Positions 18,819-26,181 of a stretch of 47,466 bases of DNA are shown one piece after another. The stretch comes from SVTX01 sp045602385. Its GTDB lineage: Bacteria > Bacillota > Clostridia > Oscillospirales > CAG-272. Both the position numbers and the translations under genes were made by a program. The notes below the pieces were generated by a model. That model was not told where the DNA came from, ran no database searches, and saw only the letters and a list, made by a program, of their open reading frames with translations. The DNA lies in contig JAZSBL010000003.1 of the NCBI GenBank assembly GCA_045602385.1, forward strand, positions 1 to 47,466, written 5' to 3'. Positions within the stretch are counted from its first letter, which is position 1. Every line of letters begins with the position of its first letter.

Positions 18819-19661
18819 TCAGTCCTTTTTACCCGCGCACTTTGCCGCTATCCTATCTGCCGCCGCGTCAAGATAGTCACAGATGATATACTCTATCATT
18901 CCCTTGTCAACGTAGCCTGCAACCGATGTGTCTATCGGAAGCTTCGCCAACAGATCGTAGCCGAATTCCTCTGCTATCTCCTCGATATGGCTATCACCGA
19001 ATATTTTTATTTCTTTGCCGCAATCGGGACATTTTGCATAGCTCATGTTCTCAACAAGACCAAGCACGTTTACCTTCATCATATCAGCCATGTTAGCCGC
19101 CTTTTTCACGATCATGGAAACGAGGTCCTGTGGAGTTGATACTATTACGCATCCGTCGATAGGAAGGCTCTGGAATACCGTAAGCGGTACGTCGCCCGTT
19201 CCGGGAGGACAGTCTACAAGCAAGAAATCAAGATCGCCCCATGCCGTATCGGTCCAGAACTGACGAACAGTTGACGCGATAAGCGATCCGCGCCATACGA
19301 CGGGTCTAGTTTCGTCCTCGAGCATAAGATTTACTGACATGATCTTGATTCCGGTCTGTGTTGCGGGGGGGATCATTGCCCCGTTTTCATCTCCCTCTAC
19401 GTCACCGCAAAATCCGAATGCCTTGGGAATAGAGGGACCGGTTATGTCGGCGTCCATTATTCCAACCTTATATCCCTTGCGTGAAAGGTGAACGGCGAGC
19501 ATGCTTGTTACAAGCGATTTGCCTACTCCGCCCTTTCCGCTCATTACCGCTACTATATGCTTTACGTTGCTGCCTGCGTTTGCCTTGTCCTTCTGGATCG
19601 CGCCCTTTTTGGAGGGACAATCCAAGGAGCAGGACGAGCAATCATGTGTACATTCACTCAT
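18819..19661 (-). CDS. mrp: Mrp/NBP35-type iron-sulfur carrier P-loop ATPase
   Basis: Binds and transfers Fe-S clusters. The deviant Walker A motif SGKGGVGKS lies near residue 40, and a CPDC pair near residue 205 is the family's shared cluster site. From the ATG at 19661 (AGGAGG 7 nt upstream) it is 280 aa. The N-terminus adds a four-Cys segment (CTHDCSSCSLDC) that may bind a second cluster, as in NBP35. This segment closely resembles the C-terminal tail of the RicA-like protein. Confidence 0.92.
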   Translation of the reverse strand: MSECTHDCSSCSLDCPSKKGAIQKDKANAGSNVKHIVAVMSGKGGVGKSLVTSMLAVHLSRKGYKVGIMDADITGPSIPKAFGFCGDVEGDENGAMIPPATQTGIKIMSVNLMLEDETRPVVWRGSLIASTVRQFWTDTAWGDLDFLLVDCPPGTGDVPLTVFQSLPIDGCVIVSTPQDLVSMIVKKAANMADMMKVNVLGLVENMSYAKCPDCGKEIKIFGDSHIEEIAEEFGYDLLAKLPIDTSVAGYVDKGMIEYIICDYLDAAADRIAAKCAGKKD

Positions 19662-19700
19662 TTTTTTGCCTCCTGGTAAAATCAAGTTTAACTAAAAGCT

Positions 19701-19729
19701 ATTATACACCGATTTTCGCCTAAAATCAA
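19701..19729 (-). promoter_or_regulatory. Promoter of mrp
   Basis: Minus strand: TTGATT (19724-19729), 17 bp, TATAAT (19701-19706). Confidence 0.75.
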
Positions 19730-19756
19730 GTGCTATAACGCTTTTTGAAAATAAAA

Positions 19757-19785
19757 AAGAACTCTTTATCAGAGTTCCTTTTTAT
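19757..19785 (-). terminator. Terminator of yceD-rpmF
   Basis: On the minus strand GAACTCT/AGAGTTC forms a stem around a GATAA loop and is followed by six T residues. Confidence 0.9.
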
Positions 19786-19797
19786 CTTACGGTAAAA

Positions 19798-19989
19798 TTA
19801 AGCCTCTTTTACGTTGAGAACCTTCTTGCCGTTGTAGTAGCCGCAAACCTTGCATACGCAGTGAGGCTTGAGCATCTCGCCGCATGCGGGGTTGGAGCAC
19901 TTTACAAGTCCGGGCATTGTGAGCTTGGAGTTGTTGGATCTTCTCTTGTCTCTACGTGCGCTGGACACTTTCTTCTTCGGTACTGCCAT
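19798..19989 (-). CDS. rpmF: 50S ribosomal protein L32
   Basis: A 63-aa basic protein. The start MAVPKKKVSSARRDKRRSN and the zinc ribbon (CSNPACG ... CVCKVCG) identify the zinc-binding (C+) form of L32. It follows the DUF177 gene, a widely conserved pair. Confidence 0.97.
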   Translation of the reverse strand: MAVPKKKVSSARRDKRRSNNSKLTMPGLVKCSNPACGEMLKPHCVCKVCGYYNGKKVLNVKEA

Positions 19990-20063
19990 CTTGAACCTCC
20001 CTCTCGAAGCACACCTATGTATGCCGTCGATTATATAAATTATTTTTAAACTAATTTTCGCGT

Positions 20064-20582
20064 TTATTTTTCTTCTTTCTTTTCAAGCAGAGCTGCAAGA
20101 ACCGCAAGGCGCGGGTCGATCTCCTTTGTGGGACATCCGCAATCTCCGTCCTTGAGTGATTTTCCACACTTGGGACAAAGTCCGGGACAATCCTCCGAGC
20201 AAAGTATCTTTCTCGGAAAATCAAGCAAAAGTGCCTCTGCAAGCTGCTCGTCGATATCGAGTCTTCCGTTTTCGACTATAACGTACTCGTCAACGTTGTC
20301 CTCGATCTGCTCCTCGGTCAAAGCTCCCTCGTCGGCAACCACACGCTCAAAGTCAAGCACAAATTCACCCGAAACGCTGTCAAGACATCTGTCGCACTCG
20401 GTCTCATACGCAAGATGAGCCTTTGCCTTCAGCTGCATATATCCTGCACTGTCGGTGATCTCGCCTGTGACGTGCGCGTCCTCCTTAAAGGTTACTCTGT
20501 CCATAGGAATTGGGGGAAGCATATAGTCAAAGGTTATTCGGTTCTTTTCTCCGCGGAGAAGCGGACCTACGTCCAATACCAT
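20064..20582 (-). CDS. yceD: YceD/DUF177 family protein
   Basis: Family partner of rpmF, linked in other bacteria to 23S rRNA or ribosome accumulation. The 172-aa protein has two Cys pairs: CDRC near residue 70, and the C-terminal CSEDCPGLCPKCG that is typical of the family. I prefer the ATG at 20582, because GGAGG lies 8 nt upstream and overlaps an earlier ATG at 20597. Confidence 0.92.
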   Translation of the reverse strand: MVLDVGPLLRGEKNRITFDYMLPPIPMDRVTFKEDAHVTGEITDSAGYMQLKAKAHLAYETECDRCLDSVSGEFVLDFERVVADEGALTEEQIEDNVDEYVIVENGRLDIDEQLAEALLLDFPRKILCSEDCPGLCPKCGKSLKDGDCGCPTKEIDPRLAVLAALLEKKEEK

Positions 20583-20622
20583 AATCTTTTCCTCCATTAT
20601 TGCATAAAACGCGACTTTAGTA

Positions 20623-20651
20623 ATTATATATTATGTTTTGCATTTTGTCAA
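20623..20651 (-). promoter_or_regulatory. Consensus promoter of yceD-rpmF
   Basis: Minus strand: TTGACA (20646-20651), 17 bp, TATAAT (20623-20628). It is divergent from the tmcAL promoter about 60 bp away. Confidence 0.85.
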
Positions 20652-20706
20652 GAGTTTTTTCAAATTTTTTAGGGGTTTTTTGAAGTTTTCGAGAAAAAAT
20701 TTATCC

Positions 20707-20735
20707 TTGACATTGATACGTAAAGATGTTATACT
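20707..20735 (+). promoter_or_regulatory. Promoter of tmcAL
   Basis: TTGACA (20707-20712), 17 bp, TATACT (20730-20735). AGGAGGGG precedes the ATG at 20766. Confidence 0.85.
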
Positions 20736-20765
20736 TTTACTAATAAGAAAAAAGGAGGGGCGAGG

Positions 20766-21980
20766 ATGCGCACGGCAGGTATTATTTGTGAATACAATCC
20801 GTTCCATGCGGGACACAAGCGACAGATAGATATATTGCGCGAAATGGGCTATGACTGCATCGTATGCGTGATGAGCGGCAACTACACTCAACGTGGCGAG
20901 CTTGCAATATTTGACAAGTACACACGCGCAGAATCGGCTATCATGGGTGGCGCCGATCTTGTGCTTGAGCTTCCCTTTCCCTACTCCTCGTTCTCCGCAG
21001 AGGGCTTTGCTACCGCAGGCGTTCATATACTTGCATCAATTGGCGTTGACGCGATCTGCTTCGGCTCTGAATGCGGCAACGCAGCTATCCTTGAGCGCGC
21101 GGCTGAGGCTGTGATCTCTCCGAAATTCAAGGAGATATACTCCGAAATGGCAAAAACGGGTCGCGGCGCGGCGGCGTATTTTGATGCTATCGTAGCTATC
21201 ACGGGTGATAACGCGTCTTTACTGTCAAACGATATCCTCGGCATCTCATATATTGCGGCAATCAAACGGCTTGGAGCAAGCCTTGATATCATACCGATAA
21301 AGCGCGACGGCGCGGCATACAACGAAAAGGCACTTAATGAGGGCGTATTACCGAGTGCATCTGCCATCCGTGAAAAAATAAAGTGCAGCGAGAAGGACAT
21401 AGAATCTGCTTTGGCGGGATTTGTGCCCGATGGTGCATTGTCGGTGCTTGCGAGTGCGCAAAAAAAAGGACTCGCTCCTGTTTTCACAGACAGTATCGGG
21501 GATAAGATACTGTCATTCTTCCGCTTGATATCTGCCAACGAGATATCCTCGCGCGCGATATCGCGCTCTATGGGTGGCGAAGGAGTTGCAGAGGACGGAT
21601 TTGGAATATGCCAACGTCTTTGCAATACCGCCAAAGAAGCCGGCAGCTTTGAGGAGTTTCTGAACGCCTCATATACCGCGAAATTCACCGATGCGAGGAT
21701 CAACCGCGTTATTCTCTTCTCGCTTCTTGGTGTTTCGGGCTCGGTTGTGTGCAAGCAACCCGAATACACAACTCTGCTTGCCGCAAGCGGCGTGGGGCGT
21801 GAATTCTTATCGGTTATTCGCAAGAGCTGTAATTATCCCATTATAACAAAACCCGCGGATGCCCCCAACTCGGTACAAAAGACTGTTTCAGAGGCGGCGG
21901 ATTCACTTTACGCGGAGGCTATGGGCAAGGAAATCGGGCTCGATTTCTTCATTAAATCACACCCTTTTATGCTTAAATAA
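20766..21980 (+). CDS. tmcAL: tRNA(Met) cytidine acetate ligase (YlbM/TmcAL)
   Basis: Makes N4-acetylcytidine at position 34 of elongator tRNA-Met using acetate and ATP. The 404-aa protein begins with the nucleotidyltransferase-like GIICEYNPFHAGHKRQI block, including the HxGH motif, followed by MSGNYTQRGE and a long C-terminal domain. Length and order match YlbM of Bacillus. It is monocistronic here. Confidence 0.95.
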   Translation: MRTAGIICEYNPFHAGHKRQIDILREMGYDCIVCVMSGNYTQRGELAIFDKYTRAESAIMGGADLVLELPFPYSSFSAEGFATAGVHILASIGVDAICFGSECGNAAILERAAEAVISPKFKEIYSEMAKTGRGAAAYFDAIVAITGDNASLLSNDILGISYIAAIKRLGASLDIIPIKRDGAAYNEKALNEGVLPSASAIREKIKCSEKDIESALAGFVPDGALSVLASAQKKGLAPVFTDSIGDKILSFFRLISANEISSRAISRSMGGEGVAEDGFGICQRLCNTAKEAGSFEEFLNASYTAKFTDARINRVILFSLLGVSGSVVCKQPEYTTLLAASGVGREFLSVIRKSCNYPIITKPADAPNSVQKTVSEAADSLYAEAMGKEIGLDFFIKSHPFMLK

Positions 21981-22011
21981 CCAAGAAAAAGAATTTTTTA
22001 GTGAAATACGG

Positions 22012-22040
22012 TTGACTTGACCCGTTTTCCGTGATATAAT
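22012..22040 (+). promoter_or_regulatory. Promoter of the 22076 gene
   Basis: TTGACT (22012-22017), 17 bp, TATAAT (22035-22040). Transcription would start near 22047, leaving a leader of about 30 nt. Confidence 0.85.
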
Positions 22041-22075
22041 ACATTAGATATATACTTAATTTCGAAAGGATAAGC

Positions 22076-22396
22076 TTGATTTGCAAGCAGGTGACATATA
22101 TGGCAGCAGAAACACGTAAACAGGCAGAGGGCTCATACCTTTACTACAAAAACAAGCCCCTTGTAAGAGAAAAGGACACTATTTGCTACGGTGATTTCTC
22201 CGAGAGATGCGTTCTTCTTTTTGAAATAATGTCTTATACCGAGAAAAACGGTATTAAGGTTCCCGGCAAGATACTTATTCAGGTTCTTGAATCCGAAACA
22301 GGCGCAATTCTCAAGCAGGCAGATAAGGACGGTCTTCACGACGCGTTCACTTACGGAATGTTCTGGTACGAGAAGTTCTTGTCCGAGGCAAAATAA
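22076..22396 (+). CDS. Hypothetical protein, 106 aa
   Basis: I do not recognise it with confidence. It is a small soluble protein of mixed alpha/beta look, with no membrane segment, signal peptide or Cys motif. Two starts are possible. TTG at 22076 has GAAAGGA 6 nt upstream. ATG at 22100 has a weaker AGGTG 5 nt upstream and gives 98 aa starting MAAETRK. The gene has its own promoter and terminator, so it is an independent unit. Confidence 0.75.
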   Translation: MICKQVTYMAAETRKQAEGSYLYYKNKPLVREKDTICYGDFSERCVLLFEIMSYTEKNGIKVPGKILIQVLESETGAILKQADKDGLHDAFTYGMFWYEKFLSEAK

Positions 22397-22404
22397 GAAG
22401 ATAA

Positions 22405-22435
22405 AAAAGCGATTCGCTTGTGCGAATCGCTTTTT
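22405..22435. terminator. Bidirectional terminator
   Basis: A perfect stem (AAAAAGCGATTCGC/GCGAATCGCTTTTT) around TTGT has A and T runs on both sides. It ends the 22076 gene on the plus strand and the asparaginase operon on the minus strand. Confidence 0.92.
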
Positions 22436-22436
22436 G

Positions 22437-23423
22437 TTATATTATATCGTTTCCGACCGGGGTGTAGAAAAGCTTTGCAAAATCCCCTGCGCTCTTCGAG
22501 CGAGGTAAAGCCCACATTACCTTTGCCACGACAGCCTCGGTTGTCATATCGTATGCCTCGGGGATCTCATATTTCTGCTTTATGCGCAGACCAACCTGGT
22601 ATACGCCCATATCACTTCCCTCGTGAGGAACCTGTGTGGTCATGATTATGCGTACTCCCTTGTCTATGAGCCTTTCAATCTTCTGAACAAACTCGTCGTT
22701 ATCGTAATAAGGCAGACCGCCGACACCGAAGCTCTCTATAATAACTGCGTGGTATCTATCTGCTATATAATCGAAGATATCTGCCCTCATTCCGGGGATA
22801 AGCTTGACGACGATTACGGAGGAGTCTATCTCATCGTAGAACTTGACATCTCCGTCGATCCTCTCATGAATGTAATATTTTACCTCTCCGCGGATAAAGC
22901 CGATCTCCGGGTAATCTATGCTTGAAAAGGCGTTAAAGCTCTTTGTGCGCGTTTTTCTCGCCCTTGTCGCCGCGATTATCTTGTCACCGAAGATTATATG
23001 AACTCCGCACGCGCCCTCGTCCGCCGCGTACATAAATGCATCGGTCAGGTTTTCTCGCGCGTCGGTATCTCTCTTTTCTATCGGTATCTGCGCGCCTGTC
23101 AGAACGATAGGCTTTTTGCTATCCTGAATAAGATAGTGCAGCATTGCTGCCGCATATGCCATTGTATCAGTTCCGTGGGTGATTACGAATCCGTCGTAAT
23201 CGTTATAGACCTTGCGGATATATCTTGCAACCTCCAGCCAATACTCGGGGCGCATATTAGTGCTGTCAAGATTATAAAGTCCAACCGTTGACACGCGGCA
23301 GATCTTCGAAACCTCCGGAACGTGGAACAACAGCTGCTCCGAGGTAAGCGCGGGCGCAAGCCCGTTTTCGCTATCCGCAGAAGCAATAGTTCCGCCCGTG
23401 GTGATTAAAAGTATATGCTTCAT
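22437..23423 (-). CDS. ansA: L-asparaginase, type I
   Basis: Hydrolyses asparagine to aspartate and ammonia. The 328-aa protein has both catalytic threonine blocks: TTGGTIAS at residues 8-15 and THGTDTMAYAA near residue 85. No signal peptide is seen, so it is cytoplasmic. Its ATG overlaps the stop of the upstream 2H-phosphoesterase gene by 4 nt. Confidence 0.94.
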   Translation of the reverse strand: MKHILLITTGGTIASADSENGLAPALTSEQLLFHVPEVSKICRVSTVGLYNLDSTNMRPEYWLEVARYIRKVYNDYDGFVITHGTDTMAYAAAMLHYLIQDSKKPIVLTGAQIPIEKRDTDARENLTDAFMYAADEGACGVHIIFGDKIIAATRARKTRTKSFNAFSSIDYPEIGFIRGEVKYYIHERIDGDVKFYDEIDSSVIVVKLIPGMRADIFDYIADRYHAVIIESFGVGGLPYYDNDEFVQKIERLIDKGVRIIMTTQVPHEGSDMGVYQVGLRIKQKYEIPEAYDMTTEAVVAKVMWALPRSKSAGDFAKLFYTPVGNDII

Positions 23424-23920
23424 TTAAAGTCCTCTTTCAATATTTTTCTTGGTGGGAAAAATTCACCAAGCTCTATCGCAACTATCTTTGACTGTATGGG
23501 AAAATCGAGCTTGTCTAAAATATCTTTTGCCCTTTCTGCCTCCTGCTCTTCTCCGCAGAACACTGTCGCGTGGGGAACCCAATCATATCCGTTTGCATAG
23601 TCAGATTTAAACCTTTCCCTCAAAGCACGCAACTCATCGGTAATCACCGGCTCAAGATACAGTACCCGATTACCAAAATCGTTATATCCCATAAACTGTA
23701 TTGTAAATTCATCGGTTCCGGATGCTATATCCTTGATCAAGCTACTTATTTCATTTTCACAAGATGTGGGATAACTTCCAAGCGTAATGTGGAACGGTAT
23801 TCCCATTGTTTGAGTTCCGTCTGCGATCATGCTGATGATCTCTCCTTGCGCCTTTGACATGACTTCCTGCGTCGCATCGTCGAGAACCGCCATTACAGTC
23901 AGAAATTTTTCTCTGCTCAT
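23420..23920 (-). CDS. 2H phosphoesterase / 2'-5' RNA ligase family protein
   Basis: A 166-aa protein with the two HxT/S motifs of the 2H superfamily, FHITL near residue 52 and PHATVF near residue 128. The substrate cannot be read. The ATG at 23920, beginning MSREKFL, is preferred over an upstream TTG because it begins just after the SDR stop. It shares an operon with the SDR and asparaginase genes. Confidence 0.85.
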   Translation of the reverse strand: MSREKFLTVMAVLDDATQEVMSKAQGEIISMIADGTQTMGIPFHITLGSYPTSCENEISSLIKDIASGTDEFTIQFMGYNDFGNRVLYLEPVITDELRALRERFKSDYANGYDWVPHATVFCGEEQEAERAKDILDKLDFPIQSKIVAIELGEFFPPRKILKEDFK

Positions 23921-23921
23921 A

Positions 23922-24638
23922 TCAGATTCCAAATCCGCCGTCAACGCCTATTACCTGCGCGGTAATAAACGACGCCTTTTCGCTTGCGAGGAAATATACA
24001 AGCTCGGCTACCTCCGAGGGATCTCCTATTCTGTAAAGCGGTGTTTGTTCGCAAAGCTCTGCTATATCGTCATCGTCGTAACAGGCGTTCATATCGGTGT
24101 CAATAACACCCGGCTCAACGCAATTGACACGAACACCCGACGGGCCAAGCTCCTTTGCCATTGACAAGGTAAGTCCGCGAAGTCCTGCCTTGGATGCCGA
24201 ATACGCAACCTCACAGGATGCGCCGCATCTGCCCCAAACCGAGCCTATATTAACTATTGCCCCACTTTGCTGACGAACAAAATCGTGAGACGCCGCGCGG
24301 CTCATGTAAAACGCGCTTGACAGATTAGTGTTAATCACACGCGCCCATTCATCATCGGTCATATCTGTGAAAAGCCCCGAAGAGCTGACACCCGCATTAT
24401 TGACGAGAATATCTATGCCGCCGAGATATTCGACCGCCTTATTATATGCCCACTCCGCTTCCTCGGGGTCGGAGAGGTCTGCCTTTATTGCATAAGCGCC
24501 CGTAACGTTGGCGCACTCCTCTGCCGCATCGTCGTTTGAGCAGTAAATAAACGCTACCGCACAGTTATTCTGCGAGAAAAGCTCTGCGCACGCACGTCCA
24601 ATTCCGCGAGAGCCGCCGGTGATTATAACCTTTTTCAT
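23922..24638 (-). CDS. SDR-family oxidoreductase (FabG-like)
   Basis: A 238-aa short-chain dehydrogenase. It has the N-terminal NAD(P)-binding TGGSRGIG motif, NNAG near residue 85, the catalytic Ser, YSASKAG (Tyr-x3-Lys) and a C-terminal GVDGGF block. It resembles 3-oxoacyl-ACP reductases, but no fatty-acid genes adjoin it, so the substrate is open. Confidence 0.9.
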   Translation of the reverse strand: MKKVIITGGSRGIGRACAELFSQNNCAVAFIYCSNDDAAEECANVTGAYAIKADLSDPEEAEWAYNKAVEYLGGIDILVNNAGVSSSGLFTDMTDDEWARVINTNLSSAFYMSRAASHDFVRQQSGAIVNIGSVWGRCGASCEVAYSASKAGLRGLTLSMAKELGPSGVRVNCVEPGVIDTDMNACYDDDDIAELCEQTPLYRIGDPSEVAELVYFLASEKASFITAQVIGVDGGFGI

Positions 24639-24687
24639 TTTTCACCTCGTAATGTCCTTTATGACGTTTTGGGTATATTTCAATAAT

Positions 24688-24716
24688 ATTATATCATTGC
24701 TGACTGTATTTTTCAA
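24688..24716 (-). promoter_or_regulatory. Promoter of the SDR operon
   Basis: Minus strand: TTGAAA (24711-24716), 17 bp, TATAAT (24688-24693). Confidence 0.8.
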
Positions 24717-24744
24717 TAGATTTTGATTTTTTTAGAAAAAAGAC

Positions 24745-24773
24745 TTGAAAAATTAAAGTTTATACTGTATAAT
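24745..24773 (+). promoter_or_regulatory. Promoter of rhaA
   Basis: TTGAAA (24745-24750), 17 bp, TATAAT (24768-24773). It is divergent from the SDR promoter about 30 bp away. Confidence 0.82.
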
Positions 24774-24812
24774 TATTGTGTTTGAAAATAATGTTTGCTT
24801 TTGGAGGTTTTT

Positions 24813-26066
24813 ATGGCAAATAATGCAAGATACCAGTCCGCAAAGGAGATCTACGCTAAGTACGGCGTTGATACAGAGGCGGCCATTGCTAAGCTTTCCG
24901 ACGTGCGCATTTGCATGCATTGCTGGCAGGCTGATGACGTTCTCGGCTTCGAGGGCTCTACCGGTCTTACAGGCGGAATCCAGACTACAGGTAATTACCC
25001 CGGACGCGCAAGAAATCCTGAGGAGGTCTTCGCTGACCTTGATAAGGCTCTCTCGCTCATTCCCGGTACACACAAGATAAACGTACACGCAAACTATGCT
25101 ATCGCAGAGGACGGCGAGATAGTTGACCGCGACTGCATCGAGCCCAGACACTTTAAAAAGTGGGTCGAGTTCGCAAAGGCTCACAACTGCGGTCTTGACT
25201 TTAACCCCACATTCTTCTCTCACCCTAAGGCTTCCGGACTTACACTTTCCAGCCCCGACGATGAGATCAGAGCATTCTGGGTAAGACACGGTATCGCTTG
25301 TATCCGTATCTCCGAGTACTTTGCTCGCGAGACAGGCTATCCCTGCGTTATGAATATCTGGACAGGTGACGGAACAAAGGATATTCCCGGCGACAGAATG
25401 GGTCCCCGCCAGAGATACGCTGACTCTATCGACCAGATCATCGGCTGCGGCTACGACAAGAGCCTTGTTTACGTAACAGTTGAGTCCAAGGTCTTCGGTA
25501 TCGGTGTTGAGGCTTACACGGTTGGTTCCGCAGAGTTCTCTCTCGCATACGCTATGACAAGAGGTATCACTCCTCTTATGGATAACGGTCACTATCATCC
25601 CACCGAGGTCGTTTCGGACAAGATCCCCGCGCTCCTCGTATTCTCCGATAAGATCGCGCTCCACATCACACGTCCTATCCGTTGGGACTCCGACCACGTT
25701 GTTGCATACGACGACGAAACAAGAGAGATGATGAAGGAGGTCGTTCGTTGCGACGCTCTTGACAGAGTATTCCTTGCAACCGACTACTTCGACGCTTCCA
25801 TCAACCGCGTAGCGGCTCTCGTTATCGGTATGAGAAACGTACAAAAGGCTCTCCTTAATGCTCTTCTTACTCCCAATGCTGAGATCAAGAAGTATCAGGA
25901 CGAGGGCAACTACACCATGATGCTTGCTATGCAGGAAGAGATCAAGACACTTCCCATGGGCGACGTCTGGGTAGAGTTCTGTGAGAGAAACGGTGTTCCC
26001 GGCTGCTCCTGCTGGCTCAAGGAGATCGAAAAGTACGAAGCAGAGGTTCTCTCCAAGAGAGTTTAA
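24813..26066 (+). CDS. rhaA: L-rhamnose isomerase
   Basis: Converts L-rhamnose to L-rhamnulose. From MANNARYQSAK (GGAGG 7 nt upstream) it is 417 aa, the usual family length. Conserved blocks include CMHCWQADDV, the metal-binding HxD-type region NVHANYA, DFNPTFFSHP, MNIWTGDG and MDNGHYHPTE. No rhaB, rhaD or transporter is adjacent, so it works alone or with genes elsewhere. Codons are strongly biased (CTC, ATC, AAG), suggesting high expression. Confidence 0.96.
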   Translation: MANNARYQSAKEIYAKYGVDTEAAIAKLSDVRICMHCWQADDVLGFEGSTGLTGGIQTTGNYPGRARNPEEVFADLDKALSLIPGTHKINVHANYAIAEDGEIVDRDCIEPRHFKKWVEFAKAHNCGLDFNPTFFSHPKASGLTLSSPDDEIRAFWVRHGIACIRISEYFARETGYPCVMNIWTGDGTKDIPGDRMGPRQRYADSIDQIIGCGYDKSLVYVTVESKVFGIGVEAYTVGSAEFSLAYAMTRGITPLMDNGHYHPTEVVSDKIPALLVFSDKIALHITRPIRWDSDHVVAYDDETREMMKEVVRCDALDRVFLATDYFDASINRVAALVIGMRNVQKALLNALLTPNAEIKKYQDEGNYTMMLAMQEEIKTLPMGDVWVEFCERNGVPGCSCWLKEIEKYEAEVLSKRV

Positions 26067-26086
26067 TTCTTCTGATACATAAAGCT

Positions 26087-26118
26087 AAAGCGGCTGTCAC
26101 GTGACAGCCGCTTTCCTC
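26087..26118 (+). terminator. Terminator of rhaA
   Basis: A perfect 28-bp palindrome (arms 26087-26100 and 26101-26114) is followed by TCCTCTTTT. Confidence 0.88.
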
Positions 26119-26131
26119 TTTTAAATTTTCA

Positions 26132-26172
26132 AAAGGCAACCGCCGCAGCGGTTGCCTTTGTTATTATTTTTT
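26132..26172. terminator. Terminator between rhaA and the SGNH hydrolase gene
   Basis: A 12-bp perfect stem (AAAGGCAACCGC/GCGGTTGCCTTT) with a CGCA loop. It is T-rich on both sides and most likely ends the leftward SGNH gene. Confidence 0.85.
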
Positions 26173-26181
26173 ACTTATAGA

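Noticed and set aside
24753..25844. Long minus-strand frame opposite rhaA
   Set aside because: Shadow of the strongly biased rhaA codons; the plus-strand frame is a clear L-rhamnose isomerase.
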